From Oscheius dolichura (lineage: Eukaryota > Nematoda > Chromadorea > Rhabditida > Rhabditidae), in contig OW051495.1 in the NCBI GenBank assembly GCA_932521035.1, positions 4,340,001 to 4,404,000 of the forward strand: a stretch of 64,000 nt of DNA, written 5' to 3'. Made by a program: the position numbers and the translations under genes. Below are positions 38,566 to 50,487 of the stretch, piece by piece (positions within the stretch are counted from its first letter, which is position 1; each line of letters begins with the position of its first letter). Below the pieces are notes generated by a model that made no database searches, had not been told where the DNA came from, and saw only the letters and a list, made by a program, of their open reading frames with translations.

Positions 38566-39946
38566 CTAGGCATCTTCATCATCGTCTGGTTTCGTGCTCA
38601 TCAGAGGTCTTCGATCTGCCGGTTTATTAGCCAGAGAAACTACACGGTTCGCACTCATTTCCTGCCATTTTACATATGTATACGCAGCGGAACCAAACAG
38701 GACAATGGCATTACTCGACCACCTAGATTTTTTCGTTGTAAGTATAATCAAATCGTAACTTACCACATAAATGTTTTAATTTCGTGCCACCAAGCAACGG
38801 CCATTACAGTTTGGGCGGCTGCCTTAGCGGTACCCGAAATATTGTGCGTCAACGGAGAGGTAGCCTTAAAAATATAGTAATTAGTAAACTTGTTAAAGCA
38901 TACTTGAATTTGCCATCCAGTTACATAGCCCATCATGAATCCAAAGACTCCGGAAAGGGTCATAAGTGACCAAAATGTTAGATCAAAGAGTTTGGGGAAA
39001 TACATTATTTCACCGAATTCGCCGCTGAAAAATTGATGAAAGATAAAGGTAAAAGCAAAATATCTACCTGAATAGCATAAGAGGGAGAAACAAAAACGTA
39101 GCGTTGAGATTGTTATACATAGTCAAACGCCAAATGGAATCGCCAACAGATCCGAGAGATCGCTGAGTGTAGATTGCATTCAAAGCAACACACAGTGAAG
39201 CTAGCACTCCATAAACGACACCTGCAATTAAAATATTTTCTAGATCTTGTATACCGAGTTAACAAGATCTGGGAATGCGGAGTTTTGTTAAGTTGACATA
39301 CCTGTAACAGATAAGGAGCCCACAGCGTCCTCCTGATCTACGCCTAAAAAAAAGCCAAAGATAATCAGGAAGCAGCAAGCTAGCGCTTTAGTTGATGTAG
39401 TTTGCCCCAAAATAAGGTAAGAGCAGATCTATTTTAGATTGGAAGAAGCCAATGGAAAAAAACGTACCACATTAAAAACTGTAGTTAAACTACGACCGAC
39501 ATAATAAAAGGATACACCGACATATTTAAGGCACATGTTATTAAAAGCTATCATTGCCACAAATACCACGGACAAGGGCAGTATCTGCAGTTTTTAGATG
39601 AAGGATGTTAAAATGTTTACATACCTCACGGCTTACTTTTTGATCCAAGCTCATTTGGGGGAATGATATATACTGCGGAAGCGATTTGGAGAGGGCCGAG
39701 AGACCAAAGCAAAGCGCTACAGTTACCAGGCATTGATACCAAGTAACAAATAACGGTGCATCCAATTTGAGGTCTTTACTGCTTAGCAAGTACTTGTTTA
39801 AAAATACAAGACCTATAGAAAATATCCTACAAAGTAGTATAACATTTGAAAAGTAAACAAACATACCAATATGATGATACCGCTGTTATTACTTTGAGGA
39901 CCTTACTTTGTTGTGTTGTTTCTTTGTTTTCTTCCCGGGAAGCCAT
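38566..39946 (-). CDS. SLC35C1: GDP-fucose transporter (SLC35C1), Golgi
   Basis: This ten-helix nucleotide-sugar transporter brings GDP-fucose into the Golgi. The start ATG at 39944-39946 reads [19 protein letters not shown]. Later exons give [36 protein letters not shown], then [20 protein letters not shown] and [14 protein letters not shown]. Further on are [59 protein letters not shown], and a short charged tail ending [31 protein letters not shown] and AIYT are diagnostic of the SLC35C1 group. Introns are 25-45 nt. It is AT-rich and tail-to-tail with the receptor phosphatase (125 bp). Confidence 0.93.
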
Positions 39947-40242
39947 TAGTAATATCGCACACCTTTAAAAAGACTAGATTATGAGAAAGTAAAACGAAGA
40001 GTCGTTCAAAAGGGCGAGCCACTGCTTTGCCACGCATGCGAATCGTGGATCCGCATTGCGGGAGGAACATACATAGCCTAACACGGCTGGAGCGAAAGGC
40101 GCATCGGTGAGGAACACAATCGGGCAATAAACCTGCGTCATAAAAATACGCTTCAATTGGAGGTAAGAAAAGTTTATTCTAACATCAGTTATTCCTCAAA
40201 CATAAAACATTTTCAATTATGGAGATCCAGCAAAATGAACTT

Positions 40243-41778
40243 TTATTCGATGTAGTCACCTTTCATTCCCAAACGGGATGGATCTTGACTGGGATAGTAC
40301 ATACGAGATCCTCCTGAAGTAGACGCTGAAAATATCAACTTTTAAAACATAAAAAACAATCAAAAACCTTCTCCACTTGCGGTTTGACCACTACGGCGAA
40401 TATTAGGCACAATAAGGGCGGGAGGTGCTCCGTAGGATGGAGCAACAGGAGGTAATGGAAGACCGGCTGATCCATCGAAGCGCGATTTTTTAAGAGCTGG
40501 GGCCATATCTTCAGGAACTGGGCATGCTAAAAAAACTTGTATAAAATCAAATTGAAACAATAACAGAGATGGCGGTGAAACTAACGGTTTGGAATGGAAG
40601 GAACAGGATCCATTGGACGAGCAGCAGTTTCGGCAGTCTTTTGGGCTTGAGGTTGACCCCACCGGATGGCAATATTTTGTCCCTAAACACTGGTAAGAAA
40701 GATGTGGCGACAAGCAAACCTTTAAATTTAACTTCTTAAATGATCGCTCAGCTGCTATTTCTGCCGATTCACGTGTTGTAAAGGTAAGGAAAGCACATTG
40801 TTTCGCATCCAAAACACGTAAATCGCGTATATCTCCAAACTGATAAAAATGGTCACGAAGGTCTTTTTCGGAGATAGTTCCGGCAGGGCCCAAATTTCCT
40901 AGATACAATGTTGTAACAGACGTGTCAGCAGGCGGCTCTAATGTAGGTAGAGCTTTAGCTCTATTAAGAATTTTCTCAGCAACAGGATCGTTTGTTCCAT
41001 AATAACGATCTCGGATATTTTGATTTGAAAGGGGATCATCTGGATCGGTAGGTTTCTCATGTCTAAATAATTTAAAGTTATATGATTTACTCGAAGTAAA
41101 AAAGGCTAACCTATAAGGACACTCTTCTCCTCTTTTACATTCTCCTTTAACAAAGAATGAGCAAATATGTGGCGCATTTCTTTTATAATATGGTGCAGTT
41201 CTTGCCATTCTTTTTAATATTTCATGGCCTGTGGAATTTGCTGGTGCCGTCAAAGCTGCTATAGGGTTATTAGGATCACCATCGGCAAGAGCTCTATAAA
41301 AAACGTTACAAAGTTTTAGCCACGTCCTACCTTTCGACGTTTTGTAGATAAAAGTCTCGATTTACCCCTTGTTTGGGCAAATTATCTGTGATTTTCAGAG
41401 CTTCATCACGAACTTGTACTGGTAGCCCTAAATTCTTACATATAATTATTACTGATCAAAGTCTAACCATATTCTAAATCAAACATGCATGTCTGACAAA
41501 CATTCTTAACCTTTGAACAGGTTTGACAAAGTTCAGTACTCTTGTATCTGGATCCTTTTCCGGGTTGCCAGCGGAAAGTTGTGAAAGGTCTTTCACATAT
41601 TTTGCATTCTTTTCCAAATTTATCTTTCATCTAAAGGGAATTATATGAGAATGAGCAAAAAAACTACCATGCGCAGATAAGGATTATTACCCAGACATGT
41701 TTGACAGAGGATAGGAAAATCTGAATCTTCCCAATTAACTCTGTTGTATTGCGAGTAGGAAGACTTTGACATAGACAT
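40243..41778 (-). CDS. RBM22: RBM22, spliceosomal RNA-binding protein (Cwc2/Slt11-like)
   Basis: RBM22 contacts U6 snRNA and pre-mRNA at the catalytic core of the spliceosome. The start is [20 protein letters not shown] at 41778. The N-terminal zinc-binding region follows: [17 protein letters not shown] and [16 protein letters not shown]. The CCCH finger is [19 protein letters not shown], preceded by YYKRNAPHI. The RRM carries RNP2 TTLYLGNL and RNP1-like [15 protein letters not shown] Pro-rich tail includes [10 protein letters not shown]. The stop is TAA at 40243-40245. Eight or so short introns occur. Strong conservation is notable because its substrate introns in this genome are extremely short. 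Confidence 0.94.
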
Positions 41779-41999
41779 GTTTGAGTGCTGAAATGATAAT
41801 TTGATTATTCAACTATTATTATAAGATAAGTATGTTTTAAAACTATGAAAATAAGAAGAAAAAAAAAAGGGAAATTATTACTTATTAAATTTCAACAAAA
41901 CAATAACCAATCCTAACAATCATAAAATCAATAACGACCGATATAAATGTATCAAAAACATAAAATTAACGCACACAAGCGAAGCCCGTATTCTTTTTT

Positions 42000-43931
42000 T
42001 CAATGCTTCAAATTGCCAACTGCTGCACGAAGAACATTGGGAAGATCGGTCAAAGGTACCTCCTATGAAACGAAGTTAAAAAATCGAATTAAAGACCAAC
42101 CTGCTCCTCTTTAGTTGCGACATTTTTCAATTTTACAATTTTAGCGGCGATTTCGCTTTCTCCAATGATTACAGCGAATGGAATTTGTCTTTCCTCTGCA
42201 TATTGAATCTGGTTCAGGAACTTTGGATTCGCTTTTAAAAATTCGGCAACCTACAATAATATTAATAGTACGTTCCAACGAACCTTGAAATCGGCATTTC
42301 TCAATAATTCAGCCAGTTTCCTACGTTCTAGCAAGAGATTTTTTTGAGCGGCAATAACGATGACTTCTGTTGCATTAGAACGAATGGCTTTGTTTTCTTT
42401 CTGAACTTTTGTAATAAATAAATAAAACAATAATACTACCTGACTTTGTGCCTCTTTTATAGCAAAAAGACGTTCAACACCAAAAGAAATACCACAGCAA
42501 GGCACTTTTGACTTTGGCGCAAAAGTAGCTACCAATCCGTCATATCTGAAAATTGTTTAATGAAAATTAAATTAAATTAAACGTACCTCCCACCAGCAGC
42601 AACAGAACCAACACCAACGGGTAAAGGCTCGCCCGTTTCTGCTTTTTCAACAGCTACCCCCTCCAGTGCATCTATACACAAAATAAATTTATATAAGAAA
42701 AAAAGGTACTTGGAATAACAGCTTCATAAATAACACCCGTGTAATAATCTAGTCCTCTAGCAAGCGATGGATCAAATCGTATAGATTTTACATTAACAAT
42801 TTCGCAAAGTTCAATAAGCTTCTGAAAATCTCCAGGATGCGTGCGTTAAAAAATCTCAAATACCTTCAATTCCTCAACACCTACTCCGAAATTTTTATCG
42901 GAAGATAACTCAGGAATCTCCTTGATCTTTTCCAAAAGTTCAAGATTCGTTAGTGTTGGATTAAATTCCTTGAAACGAACAAATTCGCCTAGTTTTTGAA
43001 CCGATTCTTTAGGAATATTTTTAACATTCACCAGTTCTTCCTCTATCTTAAATAAAGGGCATAATACTAATTATATAACAAAAAAACCTCATTCCACGGC
43101 TGCTTGTCTAGCTTATCAATTGAAGAGCATACTGTTTTAATTTGTTTACTGGCACCAATAGCTGCTATCATTGCCTCCAAAATCATGCGATGATTAACCT
43201 AATAGAAATAAATACAACAAACTGACAACGAACCTTGATGATGAATTCACCCACATTTATTTTGGATAAAACTTTATGGCAAATCATTAAGCATTCGCTC
43301 TCAGGCATCATACTATCATATTGCCCAGCTATATCATAATCCTTAAAAGCATACTACAAGGAACTAATTCAAATTTACGCATTGATAAAATTCTCTGTAA
43401 CGACCACGAGACATTACGGGTTGATCACGACGATATACTTTGCCGATGTGATACCGCTTGAGAGCATTTACTTTATTCATAGCGCAATATCGAGCAAATG
43501 GCACCTAAACGTTCGATATTATAAAAATATAAAAGCATACCGTTAGGTCATATCGCATGGAAAGAAGTTCTCCTCCTTGATCTTCCAAATTGTAAATAAG
43601 TTTTCCTCCTTCTTCGCCATATTGCCCCACAAGTATCTGTAAGCATTATTTTTATAATAAAAACAGATATCAGCAAATAATATTTAATAAAAACAAACTT
43701 CTCGGCGTTCAAAGATAGGCGTATCAATACATTCAGCATCAAACTGTTCAAATACCGTAGAAATAAGTCCTAAAACTTCTTTTCTGAGTGCCATTTCCCG
43801 AGGGCTATAGTCGCGAGTACCTCAAAGGAATGATAAAAAGTGAGCCAGAATGTTTTACCTTTGGCAGTTTTTAATACTAATTTGCCAGACGTATCGCCTG
43901 ACTTCGCCTTCTTCTCATTAGCAATTGCCAT
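42000..43931 (-). CDS. HARS: Histidyl-tRNA synthetase
   Basis: This class II aminoacyl-tRNA synthetase charges tRNA-His. The start at 43931 gives [13 protein letters not shown]; then [17 protein letters not shown], motif 2 region [14 protein letters not shown] and [14 protein letters not shown]. The His-specific motif RGLDYYTG is present, with GGRYDGLV and motif 3 in [14 protein letters not shown]. The anticodon-binding domain follows ([22 protein letters not shown]). It ends in GNLKH with TGA at 42000-42002. No N-terminal WHEP domain is visible, unlike vertebrate cytosolic HARS. About ten introns of 25-45 nt are present. The gene is AT-rich and forms a same-strand run with RBM22 and SLC35C1. 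Confidence 0.94.
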
Positions 43932-44608
43932 TTTTTCTTTTACCTGAAATAGTAAGTGTCAACTGGTGACGAAAAGAATCTCGAAAATATAAGTAAATCG
44001 CACCCGCCGGCCGCTGCGATGTGTGAATACAATAGGTTTATAAACATTTTGTGCGCATCTTCGAGCTAACGAGAGAAACATTCCTTAAAAAGAAACATTA
44101 CATATTTATAGGAATGTAAATAAGGCGCTGTTAGATACTATTTGAGAAGAAGCACTAGATAAAAACACAAGCGAGCAGATCCTTTTATTGATTCATTTAC
44201 TTCAAGAACCTTTTGAGTCTGCACATAAACAATGCGTGGGGATTGCAAATGTGTTTGTGTTGGACAAAAGCAACTAAAAATAGGTGTACGCAATAGTCAG
44301 TACTTTCTCCTCTTTCGAAAGTTTGAATTTCGAAAGAGCATGTTCTATAGTATATCTCTCAGATAGCACTAAAATCACAGCTCGCAAGCATTTCTAAACT
44401 GTCTTAAAATAAGGATCGTATAGAATGTTCTTTTTTCTATACGAAACTGCGCAGGAGTGAAATGAACCCAAAAGAAAACAGATTCTTTTTGTTCCATTCT
44501 CTCGCATAGCCTCACATGTAAACGGAGTGCACTTCAATTTTCGCCTTTTGACGATTCATCGCTTTCACCCTCTCCCCTCCGTCCATTATCCATTTTATCA
44601 ATTTTCAG
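43932..44608. other. Divergent intergenic region HARS / selenophosphate synthetase
   Basis: AT-rich, about 680 bp, with no gene recognised. The SelD start codon follows directly on ATTTTCAG, so a 5'-UTR intron or trans-splice acceptor is likely. Confidence 0.45.
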
Positions 44609-46240
44609 ATGAGTGTTGATCTGAAGAAGAGGCTTATTTCGGTGTTCAACCCTACAGAATATGGTTTACCCCGTGAATTTCTTCTCACTAAGCTTACGGC
44701 TCTAAAAGGATGTGGATGCAAAGTTCCACGAGATGCAAGTCGAATGCGAATGGCCATTTAAAAAAACCCCCCTTTAGATTCTTCTCGAATTGCTACAGGC
44801 TTTTGGTGAAAAAGCAGTGGTGAAAGATGATACTATTGGTAAGTACACAGCAAAAATTTGTTTGGAGTCTTGCATTCAAAAATATTACGTCAGACGGGAA
44901 CTAACTAGAGAGGCCGCACTTTTTGCAATCTGAGAGACATATACTCTCAAGCAAACTTTTGAACTGGCAACATGCGGTGAAGCCCCTCAAAAGATCCTCG
45001 ATATTCCCCATAACGCTGAAAATTGTTGATTTGAAGGAATTGGCCTGGACAGCTGTGTCGTTCCTCTACGCCATCCAGGTCTCAACCTGGTTCAAACCAC
45101 CGACTTCTTTTATCCTCTGGTCGACGATCCCTACATCATGGTGGGTTATCGTAAGGAAGAATACAGAAATATCAGGGCCGGGTGACTTGTGCCAATGTCT
45201 TGAGTGATCTCTACGCCATGGGAGTGGCCGACTGCGACAACATGCTCATGCTCCTGGGGGTGGCCGTCGATCTGAAGGACGACGAGCGCGATGTTGTCGT
45301 CACCATGTTCATCAGAGGATTCAAGGTGCTTATTCTTTCCCCTTTGTGTTGCTCTTTTTAACCAAGTTCCCATTTTATCGGGTCCCTTTAGGATGCCGCT
45401 GAACTCGCTGACACCCAGATCCGCGGTGGGCAAACGGTCAGATGCCCTTGGCTGTTGCTCGGGGGCGTCGCCACCAGTGTTGTTTCCAATCAGGAAATTA
45501 TCAACGTCACAAAGGCCAAGGTATATACAAAGATAAATAGAAAAAGGCAGAGTTCAGCCCGGGGATGTTTTGGTCTTGACAAAGCCGCTCGGCACCCAGG
45601 TCGCGGTCAATTCGTACGATTGGTATAAGAAGAAAATGGGACGGATCGAGGAGCTGGACCTCGACGAGGGTCGAATTATCCGCGGATACCAGCAGGCTAC
45701 CGAGCAAATGTGTCGCCTCAACAGGTATATTTGGAAACCCCTGCTCGCTAGACCCCCCTCTAAGAAATGCCGCTAAACTTCTCCACAAATACAACGCCCA
45801 TGCCTCCACAGATGTCACCGGTTTCGGCATATTAGGTTCGTTCGGTTCTGAATTTTCTATTGAAGAATTTGAGGCCATGCGGATAATTTGGCTAGAGCCC
45901 AGGAGGAAAATGTGAACTTTGTGATCAACGTGTTGCCAATAATTGACTATATGGACGAGATAGCAAAGAAAATGTTGGCCGGAAACGGCTTCAATCTTTT
46001 TGGTGGTACTTCGGCAGAAACAAGCGGCGGTCTTCTCGTGGCCCTTCCCAAGGAGGAGGCTCTGGTTCGTCTTCGTTCCTTGAATAAGAAAAGATTTGCA
46101 TTCAGAACTTTATTGGGGAAATGGAAAGAGTTGATGGCTACCCTGCATGGATTGTTGGCAAGGTGGAATCAGCGGAGCAGAAGAGTGCCTGTATTGCTAG
46201 CAACTACAAGATTCTGCCAGTTCCATCCAGAATCCACTAA
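44609..46240 (+). CDS. SEPHS: Selenophosphate synthetase, cysteine form
   Basis: SelD/SEPHS makes selenophosphate from selenide and ATP. The chain begins [20 protein letters not shown]; the active-site loop reads [12 protein letters not shown]. The residue that is Sec in SPS2 and Thr in vertebrate SPS1 is Cys, coded by TGT. Next come [32 protein letters not shown] and [20 protein letters not shown]. Further matches are [41 protein letters not shown] and [11 protein letters not shown], ending [10 protein letters not shown] and PSRIH before TAA at 46238-46240. One intron (44735-44777) uses a GC donor; another of about 200 nt follows DDTIG. The middle (45035-45520) is GC-rich, the flanks AT-rich. 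Catalysis should be retained. Confidence 0.93.
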
Positions 46241-46575
46241 TTCTGGGTTCTTTTTTCCAGTGATCCCAATTAATTATCCACTTACGGTTACCATATCAAA
46301 GAGCAAATTATTATAAATATCCCCACCCAATAAATTGCATTCTATCTCTGTACATTCTCTTTATCCTTGGGCAAATGGTCAAATTCCGAATATCTAACGA
46401 GTCAAGCAGTACGCCTCTAATGAGCTCATTCGATTTTATGAAAGGAAATACAAACTATATTTGAAATCTACGGACGGATCGGAAACAAAGATTGGGGCCG
46501 GCGAATTCAAAAAAAACTTTTCGATGGCTTTCACCAGCTCTCCGAACTAACTATAGAATGTTTTAGCTAGCCGAT

Positions 46576-48794
46576 ATGCATTTCGTCAAAAAGGAGCCCT
46601 CTACCGAAGAGGAACGGATCCTTAGAGAGAAGGAGAGGACAATCAAAGTCAACAAATATCTAACTGCAAGAAATAAAATCTTCGAAAAGAAACGCAACGG
46701 TATAGTTTTTCATGTTTATCGGCTGTTATTTGGGTTCAGGTGAATACGATGAACAAATGTTAAATTTAACGCATGCTGTTCTTTCCAAAAATCCCGATAT
46801 TTCTACTCTCTGGAACATACGCCGAAAAACTCTAGATATTTTGATCGATAATCAAAAGGTTAGCATCAGTTCCTTTTTGTTATCCATTTTTGATGTCATA
46901 GGATACAAACGAATATGAATCAACAGCGCTGAAGCTGTTGAATGGAGAGATGGCCCTCACTTTGGAATGCTTAATGCAAGCGAATCCAAAATCGTACGGA
47001 GCATGGCATCAAAGAGGATGGACTCTGAAACGCTTAATTTCTACAGGCAACACACCTGATTTCAAGACTGAACTCCAAACATGTAAAAAAGCTTTAGACT
47101 ATGATTGCAGGTTGAGTTTTTGAATTAAATTGTAATCAGTTTTAGGAATTTTCACTGTTGGGACCACCGGAGAATTGTTTCGGCATTGGCCAAATGTAGC
47201 GATAAAGAAGAAATAGAGTAAGAATATTCAAAAACCATAGAATTATATTTAGATTTTCCTTGGATCGTATCAACCATAATTTTTCAAATTACTCTGCATG
47301 GCATTATCGGTCAGTACTGTTGAATCCAGACCAAGCCAATACAAAGTCAAGTCAGCTATCCGAATCTTTCCTGAGAGAAGAACTAGACGTTTGTTCACTT
47401 TAAATTAATTAAATAATAGTTTACAGAGAGTGGCACAAGCATTTAGTTGTGATCCCGATGATCAAAGTGCATTTGTCTATGCACAATGGCTGCTGTCATT
47501 AGGCTCTCGGAAGACCTTCAGTAAGTATTCTTACTCGCCTGTTAAAAGCTCATCAGTGTTTCCGAACTCTCCGGATCACCCATTCCCCCTGTCCGTGTCA
47601 TTTAATGGACTGCAAACGACTATTGTTTGGACGAAAGCGGTAACTAAAGAAAACTTTTCACCATTTTTAAAGGACGCCAAAACAGAACTCTTACTCCCTG
47701 TAAGTTTTCACTTGTAATAACACTTCAACAAATATAATATCTTCCTGTAAATATATTGTTGAATTCAGCATTCCTCCATTTGCGCTAACCCAAAAGCCGC
47801 CAGCGTATGGACTTATGGGAGTGAGAAGCCTCTCGAATGCCGATTGAAAGAAAGTGACGAATGGCGTATTGTCGATGAGTTGAATCCCCTGGTACATAAA
47901 GTGAGTTTGTTTTCATCTTTTCTAAATATTTAAGGCTTTTATAAAAATTATCTTTGATTGTGATAAGAATCGTGATCCAAATCAAGTGGCCGAGATATTA
48001 TTAGAAAAATTGGAAGAATTGAAGGAAATTCCACCCGTGTCTTCGGTTAGTTACCGTTATGATGATGTGTTATTCGAAATTTAGTGGACCTTATATACAT
48101 ATGCTCTGTGCATAATAGAATTGAATGATGGGAGCAAGCACGATGAAGTGGTAGCTATTTTGCAAGATTTGTGCACGAAAGATCAGAAAAGACGAGAAGT
48201 TCGATATTTTATTTTCAAATGAGACGTTATATTCAGTTATACGAAGCAGCTATATCCAGACAAATAATTAATCAAACGTTGAGAGAAGAAGTTGATGGAA
48301 AGCAGTTGTTAGAGCGCATTCTTGAAGGAAAGGAGTCGTCACTGATCCTACTACGAAAGAAAACAACATCGTAAGTCCATGCTTTTACTTCTAGTTTCTT
48401 CTTTTACAGATTGAGCGGAATTGAATATCTAGCTGGTTTTCTTAATAATTTAAACGTGGCTGGAAACGAACTGAAAGGATTTGATGAGTTTGTTCTGCCT
48501 AATCTCGAGTATCTGGATATATCTGAAAACCCAATTAAAAGGTAACTATCCGGAAATTATTTGTATATATGATTTAGAATACCTAAACTAGTCAATCTAC
48601 GTAGTCTGAAATCTCTTAATATTGCGTCAACACAGGTTGAATGCATAGAGGATGTTCATACTGGCTTGTGCTCCCTGCCTAAATTGGAAAAATTCATTTT
48701 TCCTGAAACTAAAATTGTAGAAGACGCTGGATCACTTAGGCAGTCCCTAGAAACCGATGGAAAACATCTTCGGTTGATCAATTACTGGTTATGA
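46576..48794 (+). CDS. RABGGTA: Rab geranylgeranyltransferase alpha subunit
   Basis: RABGGTA is the alpha subunit of RabGGTase, which prenylates Rab GTPases with the beta subunit and REP. The start MHFVKKEPSTEEERILREK is at 46576. PPTA helical repeats follow: NPDISTLWNIRRKTL, NPKSYGAWHQRGWTLKRL, NFHCWDHRRIVSAL, NFSNYSAWHYRSVLLNP and DDQSAFVYAQWLLS. An Ig-like insert follows (LSVSFNGLQTTIVW). The C-terminus carries leucine-rich repeats (LPNLEYLDISENPIK, LKSLNIASTQVE) and ends INYWL with TGA at 48792-48794. This full animal architecture, with both Ig-like and LRR parts, is retained. Introns are 22-60 nt. AT-rich. Confidence 0.93.
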
Positions 48795-49033
48795 TTTTTT
48801 AAACGGTTGTGCATATTTTGTCACTTTGTTATGAAAAGACCCTATATAAATAACCTCATATGGGGTTCCCCCACTTCCTACACCATTCCTATTACGAATT
48901 TTTATTAGGAACCAGCCGTACGATGTCAAGATGCTATCCCAAAACACGTAAAAAGATGTAGCAGAGTATCTTCATTTCTCGTAAACGACAAAGCTGGTAC
49001 TGTTGATTGAATATTTCATTCAGGTTTTGGTGT

Positions 49034-50228
49034 CTATCCAGTTTTGGCAGCTACACGTCCGGGAAACTGTGGACGAAGGATTTTGAAGGAGCAGCGAAGA
49101 TCCTTATTGACCATCAGCACAGCGGCAGCATTGTCGAACTGGCCACAGTAGTGGGGAGCCGAGAAGATCGTCACAAGTTTGCGATTGGCAAAGAATTCAT
49201 ATCTGAACCGTGAATTACACAAACTTGCCTCAAGTAATTACCCGTCCTGGACTACCTGATGAGCCCTGACGATCAGATCCAGATTGAATTTTTCACAGCA
49301 TTGAGTGACGACAGCGGGGCCAAAAGTACAGCTGACACCACGAATATTGATCTTGAAATCCTTGACGGCAACATCGGGATCAGACCAGAGAAGGTCGAGG
49401 GGCAACGAGGGATTGGGCGGATCGGGACAGGGACGATGGATCTCGTTGAGGATATCCAGGTTCGCGGAGGCGAGCAGTTCGGGAGACAGGCCGCCGTGCA
49501 TACAGAGGATACGGTCACCGACCACGGCAGTTAGGGGCATGGCGTTGAAGGTATCCTGAACTGGAAGTCGTCAGATAAGGGGCACCTCTAACCAGAAAGA
49601 CATTGTACAGGCGGGGAGTGCCGAAACGGCGGAAGAGGTCATCGTAGAAACCGTAGATACGGTTCACCTAAAATGGGTATGCGTACTGAAAGCAGTAGGA
49701 GCAGTACCAGCCCGGTCTCGTGGTTGCCGCGGAGCAGGAAGAAATTCTCGGGGAATTTCAGTTTGATGGCGAACAGAAGAAGAATCGTCTCGAGGCTCCA
49801 CTTTCCACGGTCGATGTAGTCGCCCAAGAAGAGATAATTGGTCGTCGGAGGCCAGCCTGCCTGTAGGTGAGATTAATAGGTGAATAAAAATGGAATACGG
49901 TGTTGAAAAGGCGAATGAGATCGTTTAGCTGGCCATGCACATCCCCGCAAATGGTTATGGGAGCGTTGAGGTCGAGCATCATCGGCTGAGACATGAAGAG
50001 CTCGCGGATACTGATAATCATGTCTATCATGTCGCCTTCAGGGACCGTCGTCGTCACGCCAGAAAGAGACCGGCCGATACTCATCAGGCGGGTCAGCATA
50101 GAGTCCGGGTTGAAACGGCTCTTGATGATGACCGACGGCGCCTCGCCTTCTGGCGCGACTGAACTGTGTGACTAGCTGGCACACCAAGGAGGAAACTCAC
50201 AACTCAAGGACCTCGAGCTTTTGTCCAT
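49034..50228 (-). CDS. PP1-type Ser/Thr phosphatase catalytic subunit, second copy
   Basis: This PPP-family phosphatase is close to PP1. A short first exon ([12 protein letters not shown] at 50226-50228) joins [16 protein letters not shown]. The core has [64 protein letters not shown] and [11 protein letters not shown]. It ends GRVAAKTG with TAG at 49034-49036. All metal ligands are present. Four or five introns of 30-60 nt are present. It is more GC-rich than the nested copy at 13-14 kb yet shares its unusual residues, so the two are probably lineage-specific paralogues. Confidence 0.93.
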
Positions 50229-50487
50229 TGCAGAAAAAGCAACAGCCTACCGAAAAGACACGATAATGAATGAGCTTTCTTTAGCAAAGTGGTCGATTAT
50301 CCACTTGACCCGCCTTGACAACCTGTGGCCTTATAACGAGCAAAAAAAAAAAGAGTTTCCTCCTTGGTGTTTTGGATGTTGTTCTGGAAAAAGGTGAATA
50401 TCTAGACATAATTTATGAGAATGTGAGAATTTTATTCACAACGTAGGAAATTCGAAGTATATACAAATATAATATGACCGGTGTTAC

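Noticed and set aside
38566..43931. An operon of SLC35C1, RBM22 and HARS
   Set aside because: They are on one strand but about 200-300 bp apart and functionally unrelated; without spliced-leader evidence, co-transcription is not supported.
44720..44740. Possible selenocysteine codon in selenophosphate synthetase
   Set aside because: The codon at the Sec position is TGT, not TGA, so no recoding or SECIS element is required.
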